From: an uncultured Parasphingopyxis sp.
GTDB taxonomy: Bacteria > Pseudomonadota > Alphaproteobacteria > Sphingomonadales > Sphingomonadaceae
NCBI RefSeq assembly: GCF_937129435.1
Contig: NZ_CAKZNF010000017.1
Location: forward strand, 1 to 64,000
Direction: 5' to 3'
Length of the DNA stretch: 64,000 bases
The notes below the pieces were generated by a model. It had not been told where the DNA came from. It did not search any database and was given only the letters and a program-made list of their open reading frames with translations. The stretch's first letter is position 1. Each line of letters starts with the position of its first letter. Positions 35,806 through 47,910 of this stretch are shown here, piece after piece. Made by a program: the position numbers and the translations under genes.

Positions 35806-36995
35806 GGTCGGTTCTTCTCCAATATGGCGTCGATGAGCGATGCCGGCGCGACGTCGCGCTGCGTCCGGCTCGATTGCAGCAGGGCCTCGCAGCAGGCCAT
35901 GGTGTCGACGCCCCAGCGCCCGTCATGGACGGGCTGCCGGTCGCCGGCGATGGCGCCGACGAATTCGTCGATCACCTCGACACGCGGCAGCCGGGGCGGC
36001 GCGATGGCGACGGTGCGCCGCTCGGTATCGCCATAGACGGTGATCTGCGTAGGCGAGACCTTGAAATCGGCCTTCTCGCAGCTGACGAGGAGAAAGCCGA
36101 AATGTTCGTGATGGGGGGCGCGCGGCGGGCTGTCGGTTTCGCTGCCGGGGCGGTAGGTGCGGCCGATCTTCGCGGCGATCTCGTCCTCCGGCGTCATGCC
36201 GGCAAGCTTGCGCCGCGCCGCGCCATAGGCCTCCGGGTCCTTTTCGAACCCCAGTTCGGAGATCCAGCCGACCAGTTCGTCGACATCGTAATGCGCATAA
36301 CCGCTATAGCTGAGCGTCGCCCAGGCGCCGCCTTCGAAGGTCATCAGCGCCGAATAGGCGCCCTCGCTCGGGCGGCGTTCGTCCCAGTTTCCGGCGGTCG
36401 CGCGGATCGATGCGACCGGCAGGCCGGCGATCCGGCGGACGAGATCGATCTGGTGCGCGGCCTGGCTGTAGACGACGCCGCCGCCGCGCGCCGTATCGAG
36501 CTCCTCGGGGCGGCGCGGGCGATACATGAAATCGGTGAAGTTGAAGGTCGTGATCATCCTGATCGCGCCGAAATCGCCCGAAGCGACGAGATCGGCCGCC
36601 TTCTGCACCGGCGCATCGAAGCCGTGGCTGGGGCCGACGATGATGACCTTGCCCGCCCGCCGCGCCGCGGCGTCCATCGCCATGCAGTCTTCAAGGCCGA
36701 TCGCCATCGGCTTTTCGACGAGCACATGCTTGCCCGCGTTCACAGCCGCGATCGTGTGCTCGGCATGAAGCTCATGCGGCGTGGCGACATAGACGGCGTC
36801 GATATCGCCGCGGGCCAGCAGATCGTCGAAACTGTCGTAGGCGAGGGCGTCGAACTGTTCGGCGAAGTGCGCGCGCGGCTCGGGCCGTAGCGAGAAGGCC
36901 GCGCGCAGCCGGATCGCCGGATTGTCGCGCAGCGCCGGCAGCGTGAGCATGAAGCCGCGTCCTAGGCCGACAATTCCGAGGTTGATCGTTTCCAT
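35802..36995 (-). CDS. pht4: Gfo/Idh/MocA oxidoreductase, probable cis-phthalate dihydrodiol dehydrogenase
   Basis: 397 residues. N-terminal Rossmann loop GIVGLGRG, VATPHELHAEHTI and the family's catalytic-lysine motif HVLVEKPMA are present, followed by the alpha/beta substrate domain. Pht4 of Pseudomonas phthalate degradation belongs to this family and rearomatises cis-4,5-dihydrodiol phthalate with NAD+. Neighbours support the same role: decarboxylase gene overlapping downstream, Rieske oxygenase divergent upstream. First gene of the unit, 155 bp from the oxygenase start. Confidence 0.78.
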   Translation of the reverse strand: METINLGIVGLGRGFMLTLPALRDNPAIRLRAAFSLRPEPRAHFAEQFDALAYDSFDDLLARGDIDAVYVATPHELHAEHTIAAVNAGKHVLVEKPMAIGLEDCMAMDAAARRAGKVIIVGPSHGFDAPVQKAADLVASGDFGAIRMITTFNFTDFMYRPRRPEELDTARGGGVVYSQAAHQIDLVRRIAGLPVASIRATAGNWDERRPSEGAYSALMTFEGGAWATLSYSGYAHYDVDELVGWISELGFEKDPEAYGAARRKLAGMTPEDEIAAKIGRTYRPGSETDSPPRAPHHEHFGFLLVSCEKADFKVSPTQITVYGDTERRTVAIAPPRLPRVEVIDEFVGAIAGDRQPVHDGRWGVDTMACCEALLQSSRTQRDVAPASLIDAILEKNRP

Positions 36996-37051
36996 CGCCC
37001 GCCATTCATCCGCTCGGGCTCAAGGCCGAGATGCTCGCTTGCATCGAAAGA

Positions 37052-37069
37052 TACTTCGGTATAGAAGTA
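37052..37069. promoter_or_regulatory. Perfect 18-bp palindromic operator in the divergent phthalate promoter
   Basis: TACTTC-GGTATA-GAAGTA: 6-bp arms are exact reverse complements around a 6-bp spacer. It lies between the dehydrogenase gene (minus, start 36995) and the Rieske oxygenase gene (plus, start 37150), where one repressor dimer could control both. The MarR protein at 34299-34808 is the obvious candidate. Confidence 0.6.
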
Positions 37070-37149
37070 ATTGCAACTGGGGCTTTCCCGGTCCCGATGG
37101 TATGAAGCCTGCGTCCGACCCGCAGGCAATGTGAACGGGAAAGGCCGGC

Positions 37150-38487
37150 ATGACGCCTGAACAGAACGACCTCCTGTGCCGCGTCGAGGGCGATGCCCCC
37201 ATGGGCAAGCTGATGCGGCAGCACTGGATCCCGGCCTGCATGATCGAGGAGGTCGCCGATCCCGATTGCACGCCGCTGCGCGTGCGTCTGCTCGGCGAGA
37301 ACATGGTCGTCTTTCGCGACAGCGAGGGGCGGATCGGCGTGCTCGACGAGCTGTGCCCGCACCGGCGCGCTTCGCTCGTCTTCGGCCGCAACGAGGAATG
37401 CGGGCTGCGCTGCCTCTATCATGGCTGGAAGTTCGACGTTGACGGCAATGTGCTGGAAATGGCGTCCGAGCCCGAGGATTCGCACATGCGCGGCAAGGTG
37501 AAGGCGCGCGCCTTCCCGGCGATCGAATCGGCGGGCTTCGTCTGGGTCTGGATGGGCGATCCCGACGATGTCGGCGCGTTCAATGCGCCCAACTGGTCGA
37601 GCGCACCGGCCGACAAGATCGCGATCGTGAAGATGCACGGCGCGTGCAACTGGGCGCAGATCCTGGAAGGATCGATCGATTCCTCGCACAGTTCGAGCCT
37701 GCATTCGACCAACATGCCGACCGCCGATACTGTTAGCGGATCGACCGCGACCGAGACCGCCTGGCTGCGCCCCTCGGCCGACAAATCGCCGCGCATCGAG
37801 GTGCAGAAGACGTCTTTCGGCTTCCGCTATGCCGCGATCCGCAAGCCGATCCAGGATGCCGACAAGCAGGATTATGTCCGCACAACGCTGTTCATCGCGC
37901 CGTTCACCGTCGTCATCCCGTCGAACGACCGATATCATCTCAGCCAGTTGCTGATCCCGATCGACGACGAGAACACGTCCTTCTACTGGATCGCCTGGCA
38001 TAGCGATGCCGACAAGGGCATCGACCAGGACGCGTGGCGCAAATTCTGCGGCGCCGAGATCGGCAAGGATGTCGAGCCCGTGACCTTCAAGAAGATGCGC
38101 AATTACGAGAACAACTATCTGCAGGATCGCGCGGCGATGAAGGCCGGCGACTTCACCGGCATCTACGGCATCCCCGCGCAGGACATGGCGATGTGGGAAT
38201 CGATGGGCACGATCGCCGATCGCAGCGAGGACAATCTGGGCACCAGCGACAAGGCGATCTTCACCTTCCGCACGCTTATGTATCGCGCCGCGCAGGCCGT
38301 CGAAAAGGGCGAGCCAGCCATCGGCACGGTGGGCAGCGTGGTCCCGCAAGCGACGCTGATGTCGTTCCAGGGCATGGTGCCCAAGGGCGAGGATTGGAAG
38401 GATCGCAATATTTCCGCCGAGGAGCGCGCTGCTCGCGACTCCGGTACGGAGGCGCCAGCCGCAACGGCTCAGGAACCAGCCGGGTAA
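37150..38487 (+). CDS. pht3: Rieske non-heme iron oxygenase, phthalate 4,5-dioxygenase-like
   Basis: 445 residues with GGGAAAGG before the ATG. Rieske cluster ligands CPHR (~residues 71-74) and CLYHGWKF (~91-94); mononuclear iron site in EGSIDSSHSSSLHS (Asp/His/His). LMRQHWIPACMIEEV and the single-subunit (alpha-only) size match phthalate dioxygenase and related O-demethylases such as LigXa. Predicted reaction: phthalate to cis-4,5-dihydrodiol. An electron-donating reductase of the PDR/VanB type would be needed and is not in the window. Demethylase activity on an aromatic ether is the main alternative. Confidence 0.8.
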   Translation: MTPEQNDLLCRVEGDAPMGKLMRQHWIPACMIEEVADPDCTPLRVRLLGENMVVFRDSEGRIGVLDELCPHRRASLVFGRNEECGLRCLYHGWKFDVDGNVLEMASEPEDSHMRGKVKARAFPAIESAGFVWVWMGDPDDVGAFNAPNWSSAPADKIAIVKMHGACNWAQILEGSIDSSHSSSLHSTNMPTADTVSGSTATETAWLRPSADKSPRIEVQKTSFGFRYAAIRKPIQDADKQDYVRTTLFIAPFTVVIPSNDRYHLSQLLIPIDDENTSFYWIAWHSDADKGIDQDAWRKFCGAEIGKDVEPVTFKKMRNYENNYLQDRAAMKAGDFTGIYGIPAQDMAMWESMGTIADRSEDNLGTSDKAIFTFRTLMYRAAQAVEKGEPAIGTVGSVVPQATLMSFQGMVPKGEDWKDRNISAEERAARDSGTEAPAATAQEPAG

Positions 38488-38533
38488 CGCAGCCGGACCG
38501 GCCAGACCGCGCATCCCGCCATTTGGCGTTTCA

Positions 38534-39496
38534 TCAGCTCCACCCGTCCTGCGCCTCGAGGCTCTCGGCGAGTTCGCCGATGACCCGGTAGCAATCGAGC
38601 ACCTGTGCGACCGAGCTGTTCGGCTCGCGCTCTTCGCGGATCGCGGCGACGAATTCGCGGTCCTGCAGCTCGATACCGTTCATGCTGATATCGACGTCCG
38701 ACACGTCGATCGGCTGCTCGCGCCCGTCGACGAGGTCGTCGTAGCGCGCGATATAGGTGCCGGTGTCTCCGATATAGCGGAAGAAGGTGCCGAGCGGCCC
38801 GTCATTGTTGAACGACAGCGCCAGCGTCAGGATCTGGCCGTCCTCGGTCTTCATCTGGATCGACTGGTCCATCGCAATGCCGAGATCGGGATGCCTGGGC
38901 CCCTGCAGGATGTTCGCCTTCACGACCTTGCTGCCGGTCATATACTGGAAGATGTCGATCGAGTGCGCCGAATGGTGCCAGAGCAAATGGTCGGTCCAGC
39001 TGCGCGGCAGGCCCTTGGCGTTCATGTTCTGGCGGCGGAAGAAGAAGGTCTCGACGTCCATCGCCTGGATCGTGAACTCGCCGGCCTCGATCCGCTTCTT
39101 CACCCATTGATGGCTCGGGTTGAAGCGGCGGGTGTGGCCGACCATGCAGACGAGACCGGTCTCCTGCTGCTTGTCCATCACCGCCTGCGCATCGGCCCAG
39201 CTGTCGGCGAGCGGGATTTCGACCTCGACATGCTTGCCCGCATCCATGCAGGCGATCGCTTGCTCGGCGTGCATCTGCGTCGGGGTGCACAGAATCACCG
39301 CGTCGACATCGTCACGCTCGAGAACCTCGCCGAGTTCGGTGCCGAAATGCCCAGCGCCGTACTTTTTCGCCGCGGCCTCGGCCTGGTCGCGCGTGCGGCT
39401 GATGATCGAGGTGACCTCGACGTCGTCGATCCTTTCAAGCCCGTCGAGATGCTTTTCCCCGAAGGCGCCTGCCCCGGCCAGTGCGATGCGAACCAT
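38534..39496 (-). CDS. ligC: 4-carboxy-2-hydroxymuconate-6-semialdehyde dehydrogenase
   Basis: 320 residues, similar to the ~315 of LigC. Gfo/Idh/MocA fold with LAGAGAFGEKHLDGL nucleotide loop and CTPTQMHAEQAI; the usual EKP motif is VEIPLA as in LigC rather than EKP. WTDHLLWHHSAHSIDIFQYM lines the substrate site. It oxidises the hemiacetal form of the protocatechuate 4,5-cleavage product to 2-pyrone-4,6-dicarboxylate with NADP+. Last gene of the minus-strand lig operon, 54 bp after ligB. Confidence 0.9.
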   Translation of the reverse strand: MVRIALAGAGAFGEKHLDGLERIDDVEVTSIISRTRDQAEAAAKKYGAGHFGTELGEVLERDDVDAVILCTPTQMHAEQAIACMDAGKHVEVEIPLADSWADAQAVMDKQQETGLVCMVGHTRRFNPSHQWVKKRIEAGEFTIQAMDVETFFFRRQNMNAKGLPRSWTDHLLWHHSAHSIDIFQYMTGSKVVKANILQGPRHPDLGIAMDQSIQMKTEDGQILTLALSFNNDGPLGTFFRYIGDTGTYIARYDDLVDGREQPIDVSDVDISMNGIELQDREFVAAIREEREPNSSVAQVLDCYRVIGELAESLEAQDGWS

Positions 39497-39550
39497 GTGA
39501 ATTCTCCTGTGTCTGTTGCGTGCGGCGCGGCGCCCTAGGGCGCGCTGCGC

Positions 39551-40870
<1,320 letters not shown>

Positions 40871-40874
<4 letters not shown>

Positions 40875-41896
40875 AGCCCCCTCTCCTTCAGCTGCGCATC
40901 AAGCCGCGGGAAGACGCGCCGCGTATTGCCCTCGAAGATCGCGTGGCGCTGTTCGTCGCCGATGTCGAGCGCGTCGATATAGCGCTTGGTGTCGTCGAAA
41001 TAGTGGCCGGTCTCGGGATCGATGCCGCGCACCGCGCCGACCATCTCGCTGCCGAACAGGATGTTCTTGGTATCGATCACCTCGGCCATCAGGTCGATCC
41101 CCGGCTGGTGATAGACGCAGGTATCGAAGAACACATTGTTCATCAGATGCGTGTCGAGGCTCGGCTGGCCGAGCATGTCGGCGAGCCCGCGATAGCGGCC
41201 CCAGTGAAAGGGCACCGCGCCGCCGCCATGCGGGATGATGAAGCGCAGTGTGGGGAAGCGGGCGAACAGGTCGCCCTGCAGCAATTGCATGAAGGCGACC
41301 GTGTCGGCGGCGAGATAAAAGCCGCCGGTCGCGTGCATCGCCGGGTTGCAGCTGCCCGACACGTGGATCATCGCCGGCACGTCGAGATCGCACATCGCTT
41401 CGTAGAGCGGGAACCAATAGGGATCGGTGAGCGGCGGATGATCGAACCGGCCACCGCCTGGATCGGGATTGAGGTTGCAGCCGACAAAGCCCAGTTCCTC
41501 GACGCAGCGGCGCAGCTCGGTCACGCTCGCGGCGAGATCGGCGTTGGGGCTCTGCGGCAGCATGCACACGCCCGCGAAGGTCTCCGAGAACAGCTGCGTC
41601 ACGCGATGGATAAGGTCGTTGCAATGCGTCGCCCAGGTCGCGCTGACCTGCTGGTCGCCGACATGATGCGCCATCGCCGATGCGCGCGGCGAGAAGATGG
41701 TGAGATCGGCGCCGCGTTCGCGGATCAGCCGCAGCTGGTTGTCCTCGATCGTCTGGCGGATCTCGTCGTCGGAAATCTCGGGATAGGGCGGCGGCTCGCG
41801 GCCCGCGTCGTACGCCGCCTTCTGCTCTTCGCGCCAGGCGTCATGCGCCTTTGGCAGCACCGTGTAATGGCCGTGGCAATCGATCACGAGCGTCAT
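40871..41896 (-). CDS. ligJ: 4-oxalomesaconate hydratase
   Basis: 341 residues, the size of LigJ. Amidohydrolase-superfamily barrel: DCHGHY metal motif at the N-terminus, PAMIHVSGSCNP, FIIPHGGGAVPFHWGR and NILFGSEMVGAVRG. It adds water to 4-oxalomesaconate to give 4-carboxy-4-hydroxy-2-oxoadipate, the LigK substrate. The gene overlaps the preceding NAD-binding protein gene and ligA by 4 bp each. Not to be confused with the PDC lactonase LigI at 45756, another amidohydrolase fold enzyme. Confidence 0.9.
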
Positions 41897-42702
41897 GCCG
41901 CGTCCCTTTCCTCGCGCTTGCCGCCGGCCGCGGCCCGCTGACGCGCCACGGTGCCGCGCGTCATCACCGGATCGACGCCGAGCGCGCTCAGCGTCGCCGC
42001 CGCCTCCTCCATCTCGGCCGAGCGCCGCGCCCCGTGGACGCGCATCCGCTTGCGGTTATAGGCCGCGCGCGTCGCCCAGCCATCGCCGCGCTCGCTCGCG
42101 TCGAGCGAGGCGAGCACCTCTTCGGCAACGCCCGCCGCTTCGGCCGCGGCCATCATCTCGTCGGTCAGCGCCTCGATCCCCTTGACCATGACCGATCGGA
42201 TCATCTTGATCGCCGATGCCTGGCCGACCGCATCGCCGACCGCGCGCACATTCGCGAAGCCGAGATCGGACAGCCGCGCGCACGCATCCTCCGCCGCAGC
42301 CCCCGATACGAGCAGCGGCACCTGCAGCGCGCCGGGCCGCACCGGCGCCAGGATCGCGACGTCGACATAGCGTCCGCCCGCCGCCTCGATGGCCTTCGCC
42401 GCGCGGCGCTTGGTGTCGGGCGCGACCGAGTTCATGTCGCACCAGAGGGCCTGCGCTCCCATTTCGGCCGCGCATTGGTGTGCCGCCGCGAGCGCGCTGT
42501 CCGCCGTCACCAACGAAAACGCGAGCGGCGTCCCCCCGAGCGCCGCCGCGCGATCGCCGGCCACCGACAGTCCAGCAGCCTCGATCGCGTGCTCGCGCGC
42601 GCGATCGATGTCGAACGCAACCGCCGTTTTGCCCCATTGCGCGGCGGTCGCGAACGTCTCGCCCGCCTCGCCGAAGCCGATCAGCGCCAGTTGCTTGTTC
42701 AT
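41893..42702 (-). CDS. 6-phosphogluconate-dehydrogenase-like NAD(P)-binding protein with DUF1932-type C-terminus
   Basis: 269 residues from ATG 42702 (MNKQLALIGFG), with AAGAGGG upstream. Rossmann motif LIGFGEAGETFA, then AFDIDRA; the helical C-terminal half contains GDAVGQASAIKMIRSVMVKGIEALTDEM, where a lysine takes the catalytic position of beta-hydroxyacid dehydrogenases. Homologues accompany lig/fld clusters, but I know no assigned step; PCA cleavage needs no extra dehydrogenase. A side reaction on a 2-hydroxy acid of the pathway, or 4-carboxy-4-hydroxy-2-oxoadipate metabolism, is possible. First gene of the lig minus-strand run after lysR. Confidence 0.75.
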   Translation of the reverse strand: MNKQLALIGFGEAGETFATAAQWGKTAVAFDIDRAREHAIEAAGLSVAGDRAAALGGTPLAFSLVTADSALAAAHQCAAEMGAQALWCDMNSVAPDTKRRAAKAIEAAGGRYVDVAILAPVRPGALQVPLLVSGAAAEDACARLSDLGFANVRAVGDAVGQASAIKMIRSVMVKGIEALTDEMMAAAEAAGVAEEVLASLDASERGDGWATRAAYNRKRMRVHGARRSAEMEEAAATLSALGVDPVMTRGTVARQRAAAGGKREERDAA

Positions 42703-42765
42703 CCGGCCCTCTTGCCCCGCGCCCCGGCCGGCCTCCAATGAATAGCGCGGCGATGCGATAATTTT

Positions 42766-43917
42766 TTACGAAATCTGCTGGGCGATATCCTGCAGGATGG
42801 CGATCATCTCGCGCTGCGGCGCCGTCGGCCGCCAGTCGCGCCGCGTCGTGATGCCGATCGTACGGCGGACAGGCACCGGCGGCGCCCGGCCGATCAGCAG
42901 CCCGGCCTCGATCTCGACGCGCAGCTGATCGGGCGAGAGCAAGGTCAGCGCATCGCTTTCGCGGATCAGCTCGCGGATCGTCAGCACCGATCCGCACTCG
43001 ATCGACACATGCGGCAGATCGGCGTGCTCTCCGCCCATCATGCCGCGCCAATAGCCGCGCAGCGGCGTGTGCAGCGACGGCAGGATCCAGGGATATCGGT
43101 GCAGGTCGGCGACGCCGATCGTTCGCGCCTTGGATAGCGGGTGGCCCTGACGCATCACGAGCTGCGGCCGATCCTCGAACGACGCCGCCTGTTCGAGATC
43201 GTCGAGCGCCTCCTCCTCACGCAGCGCGCCGAGCAGGAAATCGATCTCGCCATCGCGCAGCGGCCCGGCAAGCTCGCTATGGCTGCCCTCGATCACGGCG
43301 ATGTCGACATTGGGCCGATCGGCGGCGAAGCGCGCGATCGACAGCGGCAGCCAGCGTGCGCGCGACAGCGGCATCGCGCCGATCACGATCTTGCCGCCCG
43401 CCTTGCCGAGCCAGAGCGAAACCTCCGCAAAGCCGCTGCGCAGCTCGGCAATGGCGATGCCGAAGCGCCGCGCGCGCGCTTCGCCCTTCGGCGTCAGCGC
43501 GATATGCCGGCCCCGGCGCTCGACCAGCCGCTCGCCGAGCGCCAGCGACAAATCGTTGACAGCCCGGTGCAGCGAGGCGGCGCTGAGCCCGGTTCGCTGC
43601 GCGGCGGACGCATAGCTGCCGGCGCGCGACAGCGACAGGAAGGCGCGGATCTGCGTTGCGGTGACGCGCGGCGAGCCGATCTCGGCGATCGCTCGTTCGG
43701 CGCGCGGGGCGAGCAGCAGCGCCGACTCGGTCGGTCGCATGCCCCCCGGCTCGCGATCGAAGAGCTGACAGCCGAGATCCTTTTCCAGTCGCGCAATCGC
43801 CTGGGTCAGCGCAGGCTGCGTCAGGTTGACCGCCCGCGCCGCGCGCGTCACCGATCCGTGCGCCACCGTCGCGGCGACGGCGGCGATGTGCCGGATATTC
43901 GGAAGCTGGTCGATCAC
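42766..43917 (-). CDS. ligR: LysR-family regulator with two tandem N-terminal HTH domains
   Basis: 383 residues, ~80 longer than usual LysR proteins. Residues ~5-65 form one LysR winged HTH ([35 protein letters not shown]) and ~87-147 a second ([35 protein letters not shown]), followed by the ordinary inducer-binding domain from ~150. GTG start at 43917. It is divergent from ligK and sits directly upstream of the ligJABC operon, so it should control both; ligands of Sphingobium LigR are protocatechuate/gallate. The symbol is assigned by position and role, not by full-length similarity, because of the extra DNA-binding domain. Confidence 0.75.
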   Translation of the reverse strand: MIDQLPNIRHIAAVAATVAHGSVTRAARAVNLTQPALTQAIARLEKDLGCQLFDREPGGMRPTESALLLAPRAERAIAEIGSPRVTATQIRAFLSLSRAGSYASAAQRTGLSAASLHRAVNDLSLALGERLVERRGRHIALTPKGEARARRFGIAIAELRSGFAEVSLWLGKAGGKIVIGAMPLSRARWLPLSIARFAADRPNVDIAVIEGSHSELAGPLRDGEIDFLLGALREEEALDDLEQAASFEDRPQLVMRQGHPLSKARTIGVADLHRYPWILPSLHTPLRGYWRGMMGGEHADLPHVSIECGSVLTIRELIRESDALTLLSPDQLRVEIEAGLLIGRAPPVPVRRTIGITTRRDWRPTAPQREMIAILQDIAQQIS

Positions 43918-43938
43918 GCGGTTCGATTAGCAAATATT

Positions 43939-43952
43939 TATGTCCCGGCATA
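43939..43952. promoter_or_regulatory. Possible LysR binding site
   Basis: TATG-TCCCGG-CATA, an inverted repeat with 4-bp arms, inside the AT-rich 113-bp gap between lysR (start 43917) and ligK (start 44031). LysR proteins typically recognise such T-N11/12-A repeats in divergent promoters. The arms are short, so the call is tentative. Confidence 0.35.
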
Positions 43953-44030
43953 TCTTTGCATTGGCGGCCCTCGCGCGGTCGTCGCATGCAGCGATCCGAA
44001 CGCGGAACGGCCGATCGGAGGCAAGGACGA

Positions 44031-44701
44031 ATGGGCATCGTGGTGCAGAATATCGAGCGCGCCGACGCCGCCGTGATTGACGGTCTGGCCGAATGCGGCG
44101 TCGCCACGGTGCACGAGGCGCAGGGCCGCGCCGGTCTGCTCGCCAGCCATATGCGGCCGATTTACCCCGGCGCTCGAATTGCCGGAAGCGCCGTCACGAT
44201 CAGCGCCCCGCCCGGCGACAACTGGATGCTGCACGTCGCGATCGAGCAGCTGCAGCCGGGCGATGTGCTCTTGCTCGCGCCGACGAGCCCCTGCGAGGAC
44301 GGCTATTTCGGTGATCTCCTCGCGACGAGCGCCAAGGCGCATGGCTGTCGCGGATTGATCATCGATGCCGGGGTGCGCGACGTGCGCGACCTCACCGAAA
44401 TGCAATTCCCCGTCTGGTCGAAGGCGATCTTCGCACAGGGGACGGTCAAGAACACGCTCGGCAGCGTCAACGTGCCGGTCGTGTGCGCCGGCGCGACGGT
44501 CTCACCCGGCGATGTCGTCGTCGCCGACGATGACGGCGTGTGCGTCGTCAGATGCGCCGATGCGGCCTCGGTCCTCGAAAGGGCCCGCGCGCGCGCGGCG
44601 AACGAGGCCAAGAAGCGCGAGACGCTCGCCTCGGGCGTCCTCGGTCTCGACATGTACGCGATGCGCGAACGGCTCGAGGCCGAAGGGCTGAAATACGTCT
44701 G

Positions 44702-44702
<1 letters not shown>
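44031..44702 (+). CDS. ligK: 4-carboxy-4-hydroxy-2-oxoadipate (CHA/HMG) aldolase
   Basis: 223 residues from ATG 44031, preceded by GGAGGCAAGG; the ORF upstream (43956) lacks a ribosome site. RraA-like class II pyruvate aldolase: [15 protein letters not shown] opening, [21 protein letters not shown], and the catalytic/metal motif [14 protein letters not shown] (Arg-Asp). It cleaves CHA to pyruvate and oxaloacetate, the last step of the 4,5-pathway. The stop shares one base with the ligU start codon (TGATG). Confidence 0.92.
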
Positions 44703-46643
<1,941 letters not shown>

Positions 46644-46865
46644 GACCAATGCGCCCGCTTTGGAGCGCGAGACACGAAACCCTACTGTCGAAAGGAAAAG
46701 CATTGAGAGACTTCTGACATCCCCAATTTTTGGGACCTCCCCATTTGGGTGGTCCACCGGTTAGGTTAGCGTTCCGATAGTTGTGGTCGCCCGACTGAGC
46801 GGCCCGAAGCGTACGGTATACTCATCAATGACCGTCAGCACCCCGCTCATCACAGCATCACTCCC
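46644..46865. other. Intergenic region with possible transposase debris
   Basis: No gene. On the minus strand at about 46760-46870 a short frame reads SGVLTVIDEYTVRFGPL; 'VIDEYT' is reminiscent of IS3-family OrfB but the match is too short to rely on. The decamer AAGCGTACGG at 46807 recurs at 46868 inside the IS66 end, which may mark a duplication or a past insertion. Confidence 0.35.
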
Positions 46866-46952
46866 GTAAGCGTACGGCCGCTGCACATCGCTATCGCTTG
46901 ACGGTGTTCTCAGCTTTCCAGTTCCACGGCAGCAGCTCATCGAGCTGCTTGG
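46866..46952 (-). mobile_element. IS66-type element remnant: one terminal end plus the transposase C-terminus
   Basis: GTAAGCG at 46866 is the characteristic outer end (5'-GTAAGC) of IS66-family inverted repeats. Reading inward on the minus strand, the frame ending at 46891 encodes AKQLDELLPWNWKAENTVKR, the typical tail of the IS66 TnpC transposase. Homology stops near 46952, where an SDR gene fragment begins, so nearly the whole element is missing. No second end was found. Confidence 0.65.
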
Positions 46953-47236
46953 CAGGATATGGCGCAACAAAAAACGCGGTCCGCACGGTGAGTGAGGCGT
47001 TGCGACAAGAAAGTCCCAATGTTCGGGTTACTGAAGTGTCGCCTGGTTTTGTCGCAACCGGTTTCAGTAAAACCATCGGTGACGCCGATATTCGAAACAC
47101 GATTGAAAAGCGCCAGCAGGAACTCGGGATTCCGCCCGAAACGGTCGCAGGAGCCATTGCTTATCGGGGCTTCATAGCGGTTGCACGGCTGGGACAATCT
47201 GCCGAACCTGACAGCTGGACAAACAGAGCATTTTGA
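46953..47236 (+). pseudogene. C-terminal fragment of a short-chain dehydrogenase gene, frameshifted
   Basis: The frame begins at the active-site motif YGATKNAVRTVSEALRQE (Tyr-x3-Lys), followed by VRVTEVSPGFVATGFSKTI, the helix after the active site of SDRs. The N-terminal two thirds are missing and replaced by IS66 sequence. After VAGAIAY the frame changes to unrelated residues (RGFIAVARLGQS) and stops at 47236, suggesting a second lesion. It is a broken gene trapped next to the insertion-sequence scar. Confidence 0.7.
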
Positions 47237-47415
47237 CCGCGAAAATCAGGACTGGCGAGAACCCATCAGCGACAAAAGATAGCAAAACCCTGGGATGCGC
47301 GGCTTACGGCAGCGGCGCTGACATCTCGACGAGATATTGGCGAAGCTGAACGGCGAGATGGTCTATGCTGGACACCCCCCGGGAACCCTCGGCGCCCAGG
47401 CGCTTCCGCACCGGC
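47237..47415. other. Short intergenic stretch
   Basis: No supported gene. A minus-strand frame (47304-47495) ends RGVSSIDHLAVQLRQYLVE, which may be a decayed gene tail, but no family can be named. Confidence 0.3.
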
Positions 47416-47910
47416 CTAGCTATCGGCACGCACATGGCGGGCGAAACCGCCGTCGACATACAGCAAGGGGCGGATGTCGGTGCACACGTTCGCACTGATG
47501 ACTTCGCCGATCACGATGGAGTGGCTTGCATGCTGGAGGACTTCGCTCCGCGCGCAGACCAGCGACGCCTGCGAGCCGGCAATGACCGGAACATCGCCGC
47601 TCTCGAAATGCCAGTCGACATCGTCGAACCGCGTTTTACGAAAGCGGGGATCGGAAAAGCGGCGAACGATGTCGTCCTGGTCATCGGCAAGGATGTTGAG
47701 GCCGAACCGATCGGCCCCGACCAAAAGCGGGTGCAACCGCGCCGCCTGGTTGATACACGCCAGAATGCTGGGAGGATCGATCGACAGCGAGCAGACCGCG
47801 GTGGCGGCCATGCCCATAGGCCGCCCTTGATCCTCGAGAGTGAGGATCGTCACCGTGGCCGCAAGCCGGCGCATCGCCAGACGAAAATCAGTCTCGACCA
47901 TATCGTGCAT
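47416..47910 (-). CDS. Flavin reductase (FMN/FAD-binding split-barrel)
   Basis: 164 residues (ATG 47910; ATG 47901 nearly equal). LAATVTILTLEDQGRPMGMAATAVCSLSIDPPSILACINQ, FGLNILADDQDDIVRRF and HSIVIGEVISANV follow the HpaC/DIM6-type flavin reductase pattern, which makes free reduced flavin for two-component oxygenases and flavin-dependent halogenases. It stands alone, 5.4 kb from the halogenase gene at 53270. Its location inside the same block makes it a candidate flavin supplier, though any cellular reductase could serve. Confidence 0.85.
   Translation of the reverse strand: MHDMVETDFRLAMRRLAATVTILTLEDQGRPMGMAATAVCSLSIDPPSILACINQAARLHPLLVGADRFGLNILADDQDDIVRRFSDPRFRKTRFDDVDWHFESGDVPVIAGSQASLVCARSEVLQHASHSIVIGEVISANVCTDIRPLLYVDGGFARHVRADS

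Noticed and set aside
37006-38514. 502-codon minus-strand ORF over the Rieske oxygenase gene
   Set aside because: The opposite strand encodes intact Rieske and iron-site motifs; the antisense translation has no recognisable domain.
46761-46870. IS3-family transposase fragment on the minus strand (VIDEYT)
   Set aside because: Only about six residues match; no DDE context on either side. Recorded as possible debris only.
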